From: Halobacteriovoraceae bacterium
Lineage (GTDB): Bacteria; Bdellovibrionota; Bacteriovoracia; Bacteriovoracales; Bacteriovoracaceae
DNA length: 64,000 nt
Assembly (NCBI GenBank): GCA_002712005.1
Contig: PASP01000011.1
Coordinates: forward strand, 62,001-126,000
Direction of reading: 5' to 3'
A program made the position numbers and the translations under genes. Every line of letters begins with the position of its first letter. Positions within the stretch are counted from its first letter, which is position 1. Positions 17,260 through 26,279 of this stretch are shown here, piece by piece. Under the pieces are notes generated by a model that saw nothing but the letters and a program-made list of their open reading frames with translations, searched no databases and was not told the DNA's origin.

Positions 17260-18792
17260 TTGATAACACTTATCTCACCTCAAAAATTATTTTCGGCGAG
17301 TGCTCGATTTTATATCGGAAGAGGAGGAGCGCCCCCTTTAAATTTAGCGTATTTAGCTAGAGCTCTCGATAATAAGAAAATTCCATATGATGTCATTGAT
17401 ACCTTGGCAACAGACAACCACTTTGAAATTGAAAAATTTGAAATTGAGGCCCACGGACTTAGTTTCGAAGATACCGTTGAGCGAATTGATCCTAAAACTA
17501 AGGTCGTAGGAATTTCTTCAATGTTCTCAAATGAGTACCTCATAATTAGAGAACTTATCTTAAAAATAAAAGAACGTTTTCCACAAATGATTATTATATT
17601 AGGTGGAGAGCATCCAACGGCTTTCGCTGAAAATACACTGAAGTATGAACCGGAAGTTGATTATATTTTTCATGGTGAAGCAGAAGAATCTTTGGTTCAA
17701 TTTATGGAAAACTATAGGGCAAGTATTCCACTAGAAGATACTCCTGGTATTTTCTATAGAAAGTTTGAGAATGGTAATTTAGAGATCATCAGAAATGAAA
17801 GGCTACCACGGTTAACTGACTTAGATGATCACCTCCCACTGTGGGATAAGATTCCTGTTGAATACTATTTAGAAAGAAAGCTTTCCCTTTCTCGTATCGG
17901 CGTAAAGAGCATGCCAATATTGGCAACACGAGGATGTCCTTATAAATGTACTTTCTGCAGTAATGAGAAAATGTGGGGTACACGCTATGTGATGCGTTCT
18001 ATAGAGTCTGTATTAAAGGAAATGAAATTATATGTTCAAGTTTATGGAGTAGAGCATTTTGATTTTCAAGATTTATCTACATCTATTAATAAGAAATGGT
18101 TTAGATCTTTACTTCAAACTCTAAAGACTGAACTCCCTGGAGTTACATGGGAAATGACAGTCGGAACCAGGTCTGAAATATTGGATGAGGAAGTTCTACT
18201 ACTTTTAAAAGAGTCGGGGACAACTCAATTGACATATGCACCAGAGACAGGCTCTGAGAATATGTCTAAAAAGATAAAAAAGAAAATTAATTTTGAAAAG
18301 CTATATAGCTCTATTAAGACGGCCAATCGTCTGGGGATGGAAGTGAAGAGTCACTTAATTATTGGCTTTCCGTCTGAAAATCTTATTGAACTTATTCAAA
18401 CACTTCTGTTGGCCTTGCGTCTCGGATGGTATGGAGTAAAGGGCGTCAGTGTTTATGTTTTTAGTCCTTATCCTGGCTCAGAACTCTTTGAGGAAGTTTA
18501 TGAACAATCAAAATTTACTAAGGATGATTATTTTAACTATTTAAAATATCAGTTGATTAATTCTGCTGGAGCCAGAGTATTTAACCCACGAAACTTAATT
18601 AAATTCCCAAAAGAAGAGATTCTAACTTTTATTGGTAATGTATTCATGGTGTTAGCCTATTTTTGCAGTATGATTCGTTTTCCTCGTCGACTACTCAATT
18701 TAATTTTAAATCCATTAAAAGGAGATCCACGGAATCCTCTTGAAATCGGTATACATAATCTCTTAAAGAAAATGATGATTGTTTCAAAGTGA
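17260..18792 (+). CDS. B12-binding-domain radical SAM protein (paralog 1)
   Basis: A 510-residue class B-like radical SAM protein. Residues 1-170 form a cobalamin-binding-type Rossmann domain ('GAPPLNLAYLARALD', 'KVVGISSMFSNEY', 'MIIILGGEHPTAF', 'VDYIFHGEAEES'). The radical SAM motif 'ATRGCPYKCTFCSNEKMWGTRY' is near residue 225, with barrel strands 'HFDFQDLSTSINKKW' and 'LTYAPETGSENMSKKIKKK'. The C-terminal tail is hydrophobic. The start is TTG at 17260. It is most similar by eye to paralog 3 at 21382. The family contains methyltransferases and ring-forming enzymes on lipids, antibiotics and tetrapyrroles, so a methylation or C-C bond change on a sugar or lipid intermediate is possible but not shown. 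Confidence 0.88.
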   Translation: MITLISPQKLFSASARFYIGRGGAPPLNLAYLARALDNKKIPYDVIDTLATDNHFEIEKFEIEAHGLSFEDTVERIDPKTKVVGISSMFSNEYLIIRELILKIKERFPQMIIILGGEHPTAFAENTLKYEPEVDYIFHGEAEESLVQFMENYRASIPLEDTPGIFYRKFENGNLEIIRNERLPRLTDLDDHLPLWDKIPVEYYLERKLSLSRIGVKSMPILATRGCPYKCTFCSNEKMWGTRYVMRSIESVLKEMKLYVQVYGVEHFDFQDLSTSINKKWFRSLLQTLKTELPGVTWEMTVGTRSEILDEEVLLLLKESGTTQLTYAPETGSENMSKKIKKKINFEKLYSSIKTANRLGMEVKSHLIIGFPSENLIELIQTLLLALRLGWYGVKGVSVYVFSPYPGSELFEEVYEQSKFTKDDYFNYLKYQLINSAGARVFNPRNLIKFPKEEILTFIGNVFMVLAYFCSMIRFPRRLLNLILNPLKGDPRNPLEIGIHNLLKKMMIVSK

Positions 18793-18802
18793 TTGACCTT
18801 AT

Positions 18803-20347
18803 ATGAAAAAACTAGAACATATCACATTTATAGTACCTCCTAAATTAACGACTTTTGAAAATAGTCTTTATATAGGTCGTTTAGGTGGGCCACCTTTAAA
18901 TATTGCCTATCTCGCTTCAATTACAGAGGATGAAGGTGTGTCTTATCAAGTCATTGATGGACTAGAGTCTTCGAAGTCAAAACCATTTGAACCCTATCCC
19001 CAATATTATATTCAGGGTCTCTTTATCCATGAGATTGTTGAACAAATTTCTAATGAAACAGATGTTATCGCGATTACTTCAATGTTTACCAGTGAATGGC
19101 TAATTGTACGTGAAATACTAAAAGAGGTTGAGGCGAAGTTTCCCGATAAATTAGTCATTATGGGAGGTGAACATGCCAGCGCAGATGCAAGACAAATATT
19201 AAGATTTGAACCAGCAGTTGATGCGATCTTTAGAGGAGAGTCAGAAGTTAGCTATCGAGAGTTTCTAGTTAAGTACACAGAAAAAAAGGATTTTAAAAAT
19301 ATTCCTGGTGTGATGTACAAAATCGATAAAGAAATAATTCGGGAAAATCCTAAAGCTCCACGTATTACTAATATTGATGAAATAAAACCAAGCTGGAAGA
19401 AGATCAATGTTAATTATTATCTAGATAATAAATTAAGTTACTCTGAACTTGGAAATAGGGCCATGCCCATTATAAGTAGCCGAGGATGTCCTTATCAATG
19501 TACTTTTTGTAGCAATGATCAAATGTGGGGAACTCGATATGTCACCAAGAGTGTTGATAAAGTTATTGAAGAGTTAGAATATTACATTAAAAAATATAAA
19601 GTAGAACATTTTGACTTTATCGATTTGGCCACTTCCGTAAATAAGAAATGGTTTAAGGCCCTGTTGACCAAGATGATTGATGAACTTCCCGAGTTTTCTT
19701 GGGAAATGACTGTGGGGACAAGGTCAGAAATCCTAGATGAGGAAATTTTAACTCTTCTTTATCGATCTGGAATGAGAGTGATCACTTATGCACCGGAAAC
19801 GGGGTCTAAGTCTATGGCCAAAAAAATTAAGAAGAGAATTAACCACGATAAAATGTATGCATCCATGAGAAGTGCACTTAAGGTTGGTTTGAGAGTCAAA
19901 ACCAATATAGTCATTGGATTTCCAAATGAAACGATTAGAGAACTCTTGGCAACAATCTGGATGTCTGTAAGATTGGCCATTATGGGAATAAAAGGAGTTA
20001 CAGTTGCTGCCTATCAACCCTTTTTAGGAACAGAGCTTAGTCGAGAACTTTATAGTGAAAAAACTTATTTAGAATACAATAGAAGGGTTATTCAGCTAAC
20101 TGCGAAAGAGGGACCAAGTGTATTTAATCTTACGAAGTTAATTTCTGATCCTAGAAATCAATTTTACTACTTTATTTCTAATATCATGATGATTTCAACT
20201 TTCTTCATTAACTGCGCCTGTAATCCCTTGAGAATTATAAGTTCAATTAAGAATATCAAAAATGGTAAGCCTATCGGTGCTGTAGAGAATGTCACCTTTT
20301 CACTGGTGCAGAAAATAAAAAACACGACACTAAGGTTGAATAAGTAG
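18803..20347 (+). CDS. B12-binding-domain radical SAM protein (paralog 2)
   Basis: A 514-residue protein with the same two-domain order as its neighbours: an N-terminal B12-binding-type fold ('GGPPLNIAYLASITED', 'LVIMGGEHASADA', 'VDAIFRGESEVSY'), then 'SSRGCPYQCTFCSNDQMWGTRY' near residue 225, and 'ITYAPETGSKSMAKKIKK'. The C-terminus carries a hydrophobic stretch ('FYYFISNIMMISTFFINC') that could touch the membrane. It begins 10 bases after paralog 1 and ends directly against the next start codon. It diverges more from paralogs 1 and 3 than those do from each other, which suggests a distinct step. Confidence 0.88.
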   Translation: MKKLEHITFIVPPKLTTFENSLYIGRLGGPPLNIAYLASITEDEGVSYQVIDGLESSKSKPFEPYPQYYIQGLFIHEIVEQISNETDVIAITSMFTSEWLIVREILKEVEAKFPDKLVIMGGEHASADARQILRFEPAVDAIFRGESEVSYREFLVKYTEKKDFKNIPGVMYKIDKEIIRENPKAPRITNIDEIKPSWKKINVNYYLDNKLSYSELGNRAMPIISSRGCPYQCTFCSNDQMWGTRYVTKSVDKVIEELEYYIKKYKVEHFDFIDLATSVNKKWFKALLTKMIDELPEFSWEMTVGTRSEILDEEILTLLYRSGMRVITYAPETGSKSMAKKIKKRINHDKMYASMRSALKVGLRVKTNIVIGFPNETIRELLATIWMSVRLAIMGIKGVTVAAYQPFLGTELSRELYSEKTYLEYNRRVIQLTAKEGPSVFNLTKLISDPRNQFYYFISNIMMISTFFINCACNPLRIISSIKNIKNGKPIGAVENVTFSLVQKIKNTTLRLNK

Positions 20348-21382
20348 ATGTTGAAAGCGAGCCCTAAAACATATTGGCTTTATGGTGATACTGCTCTTGC
20401 AGTTATAAGAAGGTTTGGCGTCGTAAACAGTCTTGTTATGGGCATCCGTTTTCTCTTTACAAGAATTCAATTTAAGTTACGAGTCATTTCACCTATAACA
20501 ATGCCACCTAATTATTACCTTTTCATGACAAAGAGATGTAATTTGAGTTGTAGTTTTTGTCACTATCATTCAGAACTAGATAAAAGTGATGTTGTTAATG
20601 ATGAATGGGAATGGAAGGTCGAAGATCTTGCTTCTTTTGAAAAGAAAGGGATCTTAAAAAGAAGATCGAAGGTTTGCTTATATGGGGGAGAACCCATGCT
20701 TAATGCAGACTTTTTTGCATGTATAGATTATTTAAATAATCACAATTATTTGAGCTCCACCATAACAAATGCTGCATTTGTAACGAAGAATTTAAATAAG
20801 CTTTTGAGTAGCCCCTTACATCAAATGACTGTCAGTTACTATAAAGGAATTGCTGATCAACATGTTAAATCTTTAAGAGAGATATCTCATCATACGATTC
20901 TAAATATTAGCTATATTCTGACACAAGAGACATATCATCATTTAGAAGAGGTCATTCTATTTTCCTTAAAGGTCGGAGCCCGATTCATTACGATTGAAAA
21001 CTTAATAGAAAAAGAATCCTGTTCGAAGCATGCTGTGCACAGCTCTGATGACTATAAGCTTTTTAAAAGGGACATGATCGAAAAATATGGTTCTCAGATT
21101 ATTATGCGATGGAGCGAAGTTAAAAAGCCTCATTCAGCTAAGGGCAAAATTGAATGTTCAGAACCATGGGATATGATTTTATTAGATAAAAAAGGGCGAA
21201 TTCTGCCATGTTGTCAGTATCCCCTTAGTGAATTTGAAGATACGCTTGCAAATGAGAAATTTGCAACTCAAAGTCTTATTGAAATACGTAAGAAGATGAA
21301 GTCTAATATTGTGCCTAGGGGCTGCGAAGGATGTCATTATCTTTACGCTAAAGATCCTTTGTACAATCTAAAAGAGATGTAA
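20348..21382 (+). CDS. Radical SAM/SPASM-type enzyme
   Basis: A 344-residue protein lacking a B12 domain. The cluster motif is 'MTKRCNLSCSFCHYHSEL' near residue 60 (C-x3-C-x2-C), followed by 'KVCLYGGEPMLNADFF'. C-terminal cysteines appear in 'KIECSEPWDMIL', 'ILPCCQYPLSEFED' and 'VPRGCEGCHYLY'. It sits between B12-radical SAM paralogs 2 and 3 with no intergenic bases on either side, so it is co-translated with them. An N-terminal extension of about 50 residues with a hydrophobic patch ('FGVVNSLVMGIRFLFT') precedes the catalytic domain. Confidence 0.86.
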   Translation: MLKASPKTYWLYGDTALAVIRRFGVVNSLVMGIRFLFTRIQFKLRVISPITMPPNYYLFMTKRCNLSCSFCHYHSELDKSDVVNDEWEWKVEDLASFEKKGILKRRSKVCLYGGEPMLNADFFACIDYLNNHNYLSSTITNAAFVTKNLNKLLSSPLHQMTVSYYKGIADQHVKSLREISHHTILNISYILTQETYHHLEEVILFSLKVGARFITIENLIEKESCSKHAVHSSDDYKLFKRDMIEKYGSQIIMRWSEVKKPHSAKGKIECSEPWDMILLDKKGRILPCCQYPLSEFEDTLANEKFATQSLIEIRKKMKSNIVPRGCEGCHYLYAKDPLYNLKEM

Positions 21383-22956
21383 TGGAAATGATTGAGACTT
21401 GTAAGTCACCATTTATTACCCTTATCTCCCCACAAAAACTTGGGTCACATAGTGCTGACTTCTATATTGGAAGAGGAGGGGCTCCTCCTTTAAATCTGGC
21501 CTATCTTTCTCGTGCATTAGATAACGCTAATATTTCACATGAGATTATCGATACACTCGCTACAAATCATAGTTTTACTTCTGATGCGCTTGGTTTACCT
21601 ATTCATGGACTTTCATATAAAGAAGTTGTGAGGAGAATCCCAGCTGAAACGAGGGTTATTGCTATTTCCTCAATGTTTACAAGTGAATTTCTTATTATTA
21701 GAGAACTACTTATCTACATAAAAGAAGCTTTCCCTGATGCCCTTGTTATCCTTGGTGGAGAGCATGCAACGGCCATGAGTGCTGCTATTTTAAAATATGA
21801 AGAGAATATTGATTATATTATTGCTGGTGAAGGAGAAACGAGTTTTGTCGAGTTTGTAGGCTATTTAAAGAGAGATCAAAGCTATATAACGAAGACTCAG
21901 GGCTTGGTATACAGAAATGAAGAGGGAGATATTATTTCTAATCCCCGTGCACCACGCTTAATCGATATCGATGATTTCTATCCCCTGTGGGATAAAATTC
22001 CTGTTCACTACTATAATGAGAATAGATTGTCTCTTTCGCGTGTAAACTTAAGAGGAATGCCCATATTAGCTACTAGAGGATGTCCTTATCGCTGTACTTT
22101 TTGTAGTAATGAGCAAATGTGGGGAACTCGTTATGTAATGCGTTCTGTAGACTCAATCATGAAAGAAATGAAAGAAGCCGTTGAGAAATATAAAATAGAG
22201 CACTTTGATTTCCTAGATCTGTCTACATCAATAAATAAAAAGTGGTTTAAATCTCTCTTAGAGGCTTTGATTACGGAGCTCCCAGGAATTACTTGGGAAA
22301 TGTCTGTTGGGACTAGGTCTGAAATATTGGATGAAGAAATTTTAGATTTACTTAAACGTTCTGGTACAACCCAAATCACTTACGCTTCTGAATCTGGATC
22401 TCCAAAAATTTCTAAAATGATCAAAAAGAAATTAAATCTCAATAAGATGTATCATTCGGTGAAGGCTGCCTCTTCTCTCGGAATGGAAGTGAAAAGTAAT
22501 ACGATAATAGGATTTCCTCGAGAGAATATTTGGGATCTTTTGCTTACTATAAAAATGGCATTTAAGTTAGGATGGTTGGGAACAAAGAATGTATGTATAT
22601 TTGTTTTTAGTGCCTATCCGGGCTCTGAACTATTTGATGAAGAATATCAAATTAATAAAATGACAAAGTATGAATACGAAAATTATATGCAGTATTATAC
22701 TGAGAACACTGCGGGAGCACGGATATTTGATATCACAGAAGTAATGAAATATCCTCGAGAGCAAATCTATACTTTGATTGGAAATCTTGTAACCGTAATG
22801 GCCTATGTTATATGCACTTTAAAGCGTCCCTACATGTATAGAGACTTATATCTAAATCTTAAAAACGGCAGACCAAAAGGCCCTGTGGAACAAGGCCTAT
22901 ATTCTTTAATTAAGAAGATAAGTTTACCGCGAGCAAGTGAGGTGAGGCATGAGTGA
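21382..22956 (+). CDS. B12-binding-domain radical SAM protein (paralog 3)
   Basis: A 524-residue protein, close in sequence to paralog 1: both share 'FYIGRGGAPPLNLAYL' near the N-terminus and 'ILATRGCPYRCTFCSNEQMWGTRYVMRS' (K for R and K for Q differ in paralog 1) around residue 230. 'HFDFLDLSTSINKKWFKSLL' and 'ITYASESGSPKISKMIKKK' complete the barrel. Its ATG overlaps the preceding stop (TAATG) and its own end overlaps paralog 4 by 8 bases. The similarity points to a recent duplication, perhaps for successive or alternative modification of related substrates. Confidence 0.88.
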   Translation: MEMIETCKSPFITLISPQKLGSHSADFYIGRGGAPPLNLAYLSRALDNANISHEIIDTLATNHSFTSDALGLPIHGLSYKEVVRRIPAETRVIAISSMFTSEFLIIRELLIYIKEAFPDALVILGGEHATAMSAAILKYEENIDYIIAGEGETSFVEFVGYLKRDQSYITKTQGLVYRNEEGDIISNPRAPRLIDIDDFYPLWDKIPVHYYNENRLSLSRVNLRGMPILATRGCPYRCTFCSNEQMWGTRYVMRSVDSIMKEMKEAVEKYKIEHFDFLDLSTSINKKWFKSLLEALITELPGITWEMSVGTRSEILDEEILDLLKRSGTTQITYASESGSPKISKMIKKKLNLNKMYHSVKAASSLGMEVKSNTIIGFPRENIWDLLLTIKMAFKLGWLGTKNVCIFVFSAYPGSELFDEEYQINKMTKYEYENYMQYYTENTAGARIFDITEVMKYPREQIYTLIGNLVTVMAYVICTLKRPYMYRDLYLNLKNGRPKGPVEQGLYSLIKKISLPRASEVRHE

Positions 22957-24577
22957 AATTGTCCTTATCAATCCTCCTAGTAAGCGTACCCCTCATACTA
23001 AATTTACAGTTCACCATGGGGTGGCGCCAATTGGTATGGCCTATATAGCTGGCTCCTTAAAGGAAAAAGGTTTTCAGCATCAAGTGATTGATGCCGTTGG
23101 AGAAGGACTTTTTCAATATGAACCCTTTTCAACTGATCGGAGTATTTATTTAAGAGGACTTAATTTTGATCAGGTCATCTCAAAAATGGGAGCTGATACT
23201 AAATACGTTCTTATCAGTTCAATGTACCTTTCCGATTGGGTTGTTTGTAGAAAACTCATCTATAAAATTAAGGAGAGCTTTCCTTATAGCACCATTATAT
23301 TAGGCGGCGAGAATCCAACAACCTTCTGGAATAAGATATTAGAATTTGATCAAGTTGTTGATTATTGTATTATTGGTGAAGGAGATGACATCATTATCAA
23401 TCTCCTCAATTGCCTCCAAAATAATGAAGATCCCAAAAAGGTGCAAGGTGTAGCTTTACGTACACCTAGTGGCCGTGTTTTTATGACGGAAAGACCGGCA
23501 AGAATTAAGAACTTGATAGACTATAGACCAGATTGGAGTCAGTTTCCTCTAGAAAATTATTTTAAAGCCCGGACAACGACTCGAGCAATTGGCAGAAGGT
23601 CAATGCCCATCATTGCTTCTAGGGGCTGCGTCTACAGGTGTTCATTCTGTACTTCCGAAACAAAATGGGGAACAACTTTTATTACCAGACCTGTAGAAGA
23701 TGTCGTTGATGAATTCAGGCTCTATAGAGATCTTTATAATATTGAACATATTTGTGTCGTTGATCTAGCAGCATCGATTAATAAGAACTGGTTTATGGAT
23801 CTCGTTAGGGCCCTCGTTAAAGCTGATCTTGGTATTACGTGGGAGCTTTCTTCTGGAACTCGGTCGGAATTCTTAACTCGTGAAAACTTAATTCTGATGA
23901 AGCAGTCTCAATTTACTTATTTAACATTAGCTCCAGATACGGGTAGTGAAAAAACCGTAATGGACATTGAAAAAAGAATTAATATAGGAAAACTTAATCG
24001 AGCTTTAAATGATGTAATCGACCTAAATATGTGGGTTAAGACAAATTTCATTGTAGGGATGTTTCAGCAGACTAAAAAAGAAGTACTAGATACTTATAAA
24101 ATGGCTTTGAAGTATTCATTAAAAGGGGTGGATGATGTTGTGCTCTATCCTTATGTCCCATTTCCAGGCTCTAAGATGTTTGATAATATGCTGAGAGACG
24201 GAGTTGTAAAATTAAATACTCAGAAAGAATATCAAGATTTTATTTTGGAAGCATCAACCTATTCCATTGTAGCTTTAAATAATGAGAATATAAAATATCC
24301 TCTGCCTGTGACCTATACCCATCAAATGGTTATGGTTATTTGTTTTTTCATCTCGTTAATTAGAAAACCACAACGTATTTTTATTTTTATAAAACGCCTC
24401 CTAACCAGATCCCCAATGGGAGTATTTGAAGTGGCCGTATACCAAAGTTTAGCTTGGTATTTTTTAATGGTTAAATTGAAGTTGAGAGGAAAGGCGAAGA
24501 AGACAATTTATGAAGACCCGTGTGGAAAAGAAACAAATATATTCAAAACAAATCAACTAGAAGCGAATGAAGCTTAA
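22949..24577 (+). CDS. B12-binding-domain radical SAM protein (paralog 4)
   Basis: The most divergent of the four paralogs, 542 residues. Its N-terminal B12-binding-type domain begins 'IVLINPPSKRTPHTKF' and has 'GVAPIGMAYIAGSLKEKG'. The cluster motif is 'IASRGCVYRCSFCTSETKWGTT' near residue 228, with 'LTLAPDTGSEKTVMDIEKR' later. A hydrophobic C-terminal stretch ('QMVMVICFFISLI') is followed by a basic tail. It ends the plus-strand operon, overlapping the convergent radical SAM gene by 4 bases. Confidence 0.86.
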   Translation: MSEIVLINPPSKRTPHTKFTVHHGVAPIGMAYIAGSLKEKGFQHQVIDAVGEGLFQYEPFSTDRSIYLRGLNFDQVISKMGADTKYVLISSMYLSDWVVCRKLIYKIKESFPYSTIILGGENPTTFWNKILEFDQVVDYCIIGEGDDIIINLLNCLQNNEDPKKVQGVALRTPSGRVFMTERPARIKNLIDYRPDWSQFPLENYFKARTTTRAIGRRSMPIIASRGCVYRCSFCTSETKWGTTFITRPVEDVVDEFRLYRDLYNIEHICVVDLAASINKNWFMDLVRALVKADLGITWELSSGTRSEFLTRENLILMKQSQFTYLTLAPDTGSEKTVMDIEKRINIGKLNRALNDVIDLNMWVKTNFIVGMFQQTKKEVLDTYKMALKYSLKGVDDVVLYPYVPFPGSKMFDNMLRDGVVKLNTQKEYQDFILEASTYSIVALNNENIKYPLPVTYTHQMVMVICFFISLIRKPQRIFIFIKRLLTRSPMGVFEVAVYQSLAWYFLMVKLKLRGKAKKTIYEDPCGKETNIFKTNQLEANEA

Positions 24578-25512
24578 AAGTATAGGTTTCGATAGAGGTT
24601 TTCACAATTCTTACATTCTGTGATGGGCTCTTTTTCGGGCTGAAACATATTTTCTCTTAAGTTCTGAGCGAAGGTCCCATTCCACCCATTATGATATAAA
24701 TTTCCATACTCCTCTTTAGGGTATCGATAACAGCAAGGGGCTATTGTTCCTTGGTTGTCTAAATGTATATAGCTAAAAGGAAGAGTACACTTCTTATCTT
24801 TTATGGCCTGAGAGGCAGGGAGTATCGTTGGCCAAATAATTCGCATATCGTTTTGATACTTTTTCTTAAGCTCTTTGTATTTTATAAGATAAGCATCATT
24901 AGTCTCTAGGAGAGCTTTGTCGAATAATTGATCAAAGCTGGGATTATAATTTGAAAGGATGAAGTTTTTTATATTGGCCCTCTTGGCAAAAAAGAGTTTT
25001 TCTTCAATCTGTTCAATTTGTGTTCCATCCACGACACTCTGTACCCAGTAATTGATATCATGGCGATTGAATTCTTCTGCGAGCCTTTCTATATGATCCA
25101 AATTATTCTCATATAAGCTGAGACCTATCGCATCGAGACGACTTTTTGCGATTTCAGGAACCATCTCATTTTTGATTAAAGATCCATTGGAAACAATATT
25201 AGTAATTTTATGATGGGCCTTGCATTGATAAATGAGGTCGAAAATATTCTTATTAATAAAGGGCTCTCCGCCCATAAGTGCAATTCTTAAAACCTTTTTA
25301 CCATGTTCAGAATTAAGAAAATCCCCAAGATCTTCAATAGTAAAAAGCCCGTCTGATAGAGGGGATTTGTTGAGAACATCTTGATTGTAGCAAAAAGAAC
25401 ATGTGTAGTTACAGGTCTTGTTGATATAGAGAACAGCCGAAATCGGAGAAGATAGGATATGGGTTTTCTTCAATTTGTACTCAAACCAAGAAGATATGAG
25501 ATTGAGGAGCAT
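24574..25512 (-). CDS. Radical SAM/SPASM-type enzyme
   Basis: A 312-residue protein with 'INKTCNYTCSFCYNQDVL' (C-x3-C-x2-C) near residue 35, 'VLRIALMGGEPFINKNIF', and a C-terminal cysteine set 'KKCTLPFSYIHL', 'IAPCCYRYPKEEYG' and 'TECKNCENLYR', as in SPASM enzymes. It faces the plus-strand radical SAM operon and overlaps its last gene by 4 bases. Downstream in its own direction lies nothing of its own; upstream are a glycosyltransferase and aminotransferase on the same strand after a 68-bp gap. It is the eighth radical SAM gene in a row. Confidence 0.87.
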   Translation of the reverse strand: MLLNLISSWFEYKLKKTHILSSPISAVLYINKTCNYTCSFCYNQDVLNKSPLSDGLFTIEDLGDFLNSEHGKKVLRIALMGGEPFINKNIFDLIYQCKAHHKITNIVSNGSLIKNEMVPEIAKSRLDAIGLSLYENNLDHIERLAEEFNRHDINYWVQSVVDGTQIEQIEEKLFFAKRANIKNFILSNYNPSFDQLFDKALLETNDAYLIKYKELKKKYQNDMRIIWPTILPASQAIKDKKCTLPFSYIHLDNQGTIAPCCYRYPKEEYGNLYHNGWNGTFAQNLRENMFQPEKEPITECKNCENLYRNLYF

Positions 25513-25580
25513 ATCAGGTTTGGGTGGGGTTTATACATTATTGAGAATAATATTCTTATAAAGATTCCATTTAAGTTGAT

Positions 25581-26279
25581 TCACTTAACCCCCTTAAAAA
25601 GTTCTTTTCGAGCTTCGTTAATGATGAAGTGAGCAACTCTAAGAATATTGGTAAGAGATAGAGCAGAAGACGTATCGTCTTTAAACTTGCAATGGATAGG
25701 CACTTGCTGATAGGAGAAGCTTTTGATTGCTTTTAAGGCCAGTTCTGCTTGAAAGGCGAAACTTTCAGAAGTGTCCAAGTTTTCAAGGAGAAAACTTCGC
25801 GGGTAGATGTTAAGACCGTTATAATAGTAGATATCTCTTTGGTGAATCTTATTTAAGATTCTAGTGTAATTGTGAGAGATAAAGTTGCGCAATTTTTTTC
25901 GCTCTCTGGGGTTAAGGCAATATTGTAAAACGACCGGAGTGCTACGGCTTGCCATTAAAAGGCGAGTTAGATCTTCCCAAGAAATTACATTGTCACTTGG
26001 GATATATTGACAAGAGTTACCTCGAGCCAGGTTAATCCCTGATCTATACGCTGCTGCAAATCCTTGGTTTTGTTTGTGGCAATGAAGAATAATCTTATCT
26101 CTTTCCGTAAGCATTGCTTTAACTCTTGAGACAGATTGGTCTAGACTACAATCATCTATAATAATGATTTCATAATTTAATGAAATGTCTTGAGATGCCT
26201 TTTCAATCGTTTGAACTGTGGCAATAATATTATCTTCTTCATTATAGAGAGGAATAATAAAGCTGTGCTCAATCGCCAT
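25581..26279 (-). CDS. Family 2 glycosyltransferase
   Basis: A 232-residue GT-A fold enzyme: 'FIIPLYNEEDNIIATV' at the start, 'EIIIIDDCSLDQSV' with the nucleotide-binding Asp, and 'QGFAAAYRSGINLARG' near residue 75. The layout is that of dolichyl-phosphate-mannose-synthase-like transferases without C-terminal membrane helices. The usual DxD is read as 'YIPSDN', so a single aspartate is present. It overlaps the upstream aminotransferase gene by 11 bases and probably transfers the sugar made in this island to a lipid or glycan acceptor. Confidence 0.85.
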   Translation of the reverse strand: MAIEHSFIIPLYNEEDNIIATVQTIEKASQDISLNYEIIIIDDCSLDQSVSRVKAMLTERDKIILHCHKQNQGFAAAYRSGINLARGNSCQYIPSDNVISWEDLTRLLMASRSTPVVLQYCLNPRERKKLRNFISHNYTRILNKIHQRDIYYYNGLNIYPRSFLLENLDTSESFAFQAELALKAIKSFSYQQVPIHCKFKDDTSSALSLTNILRVAHFIINEARKELFKGVK

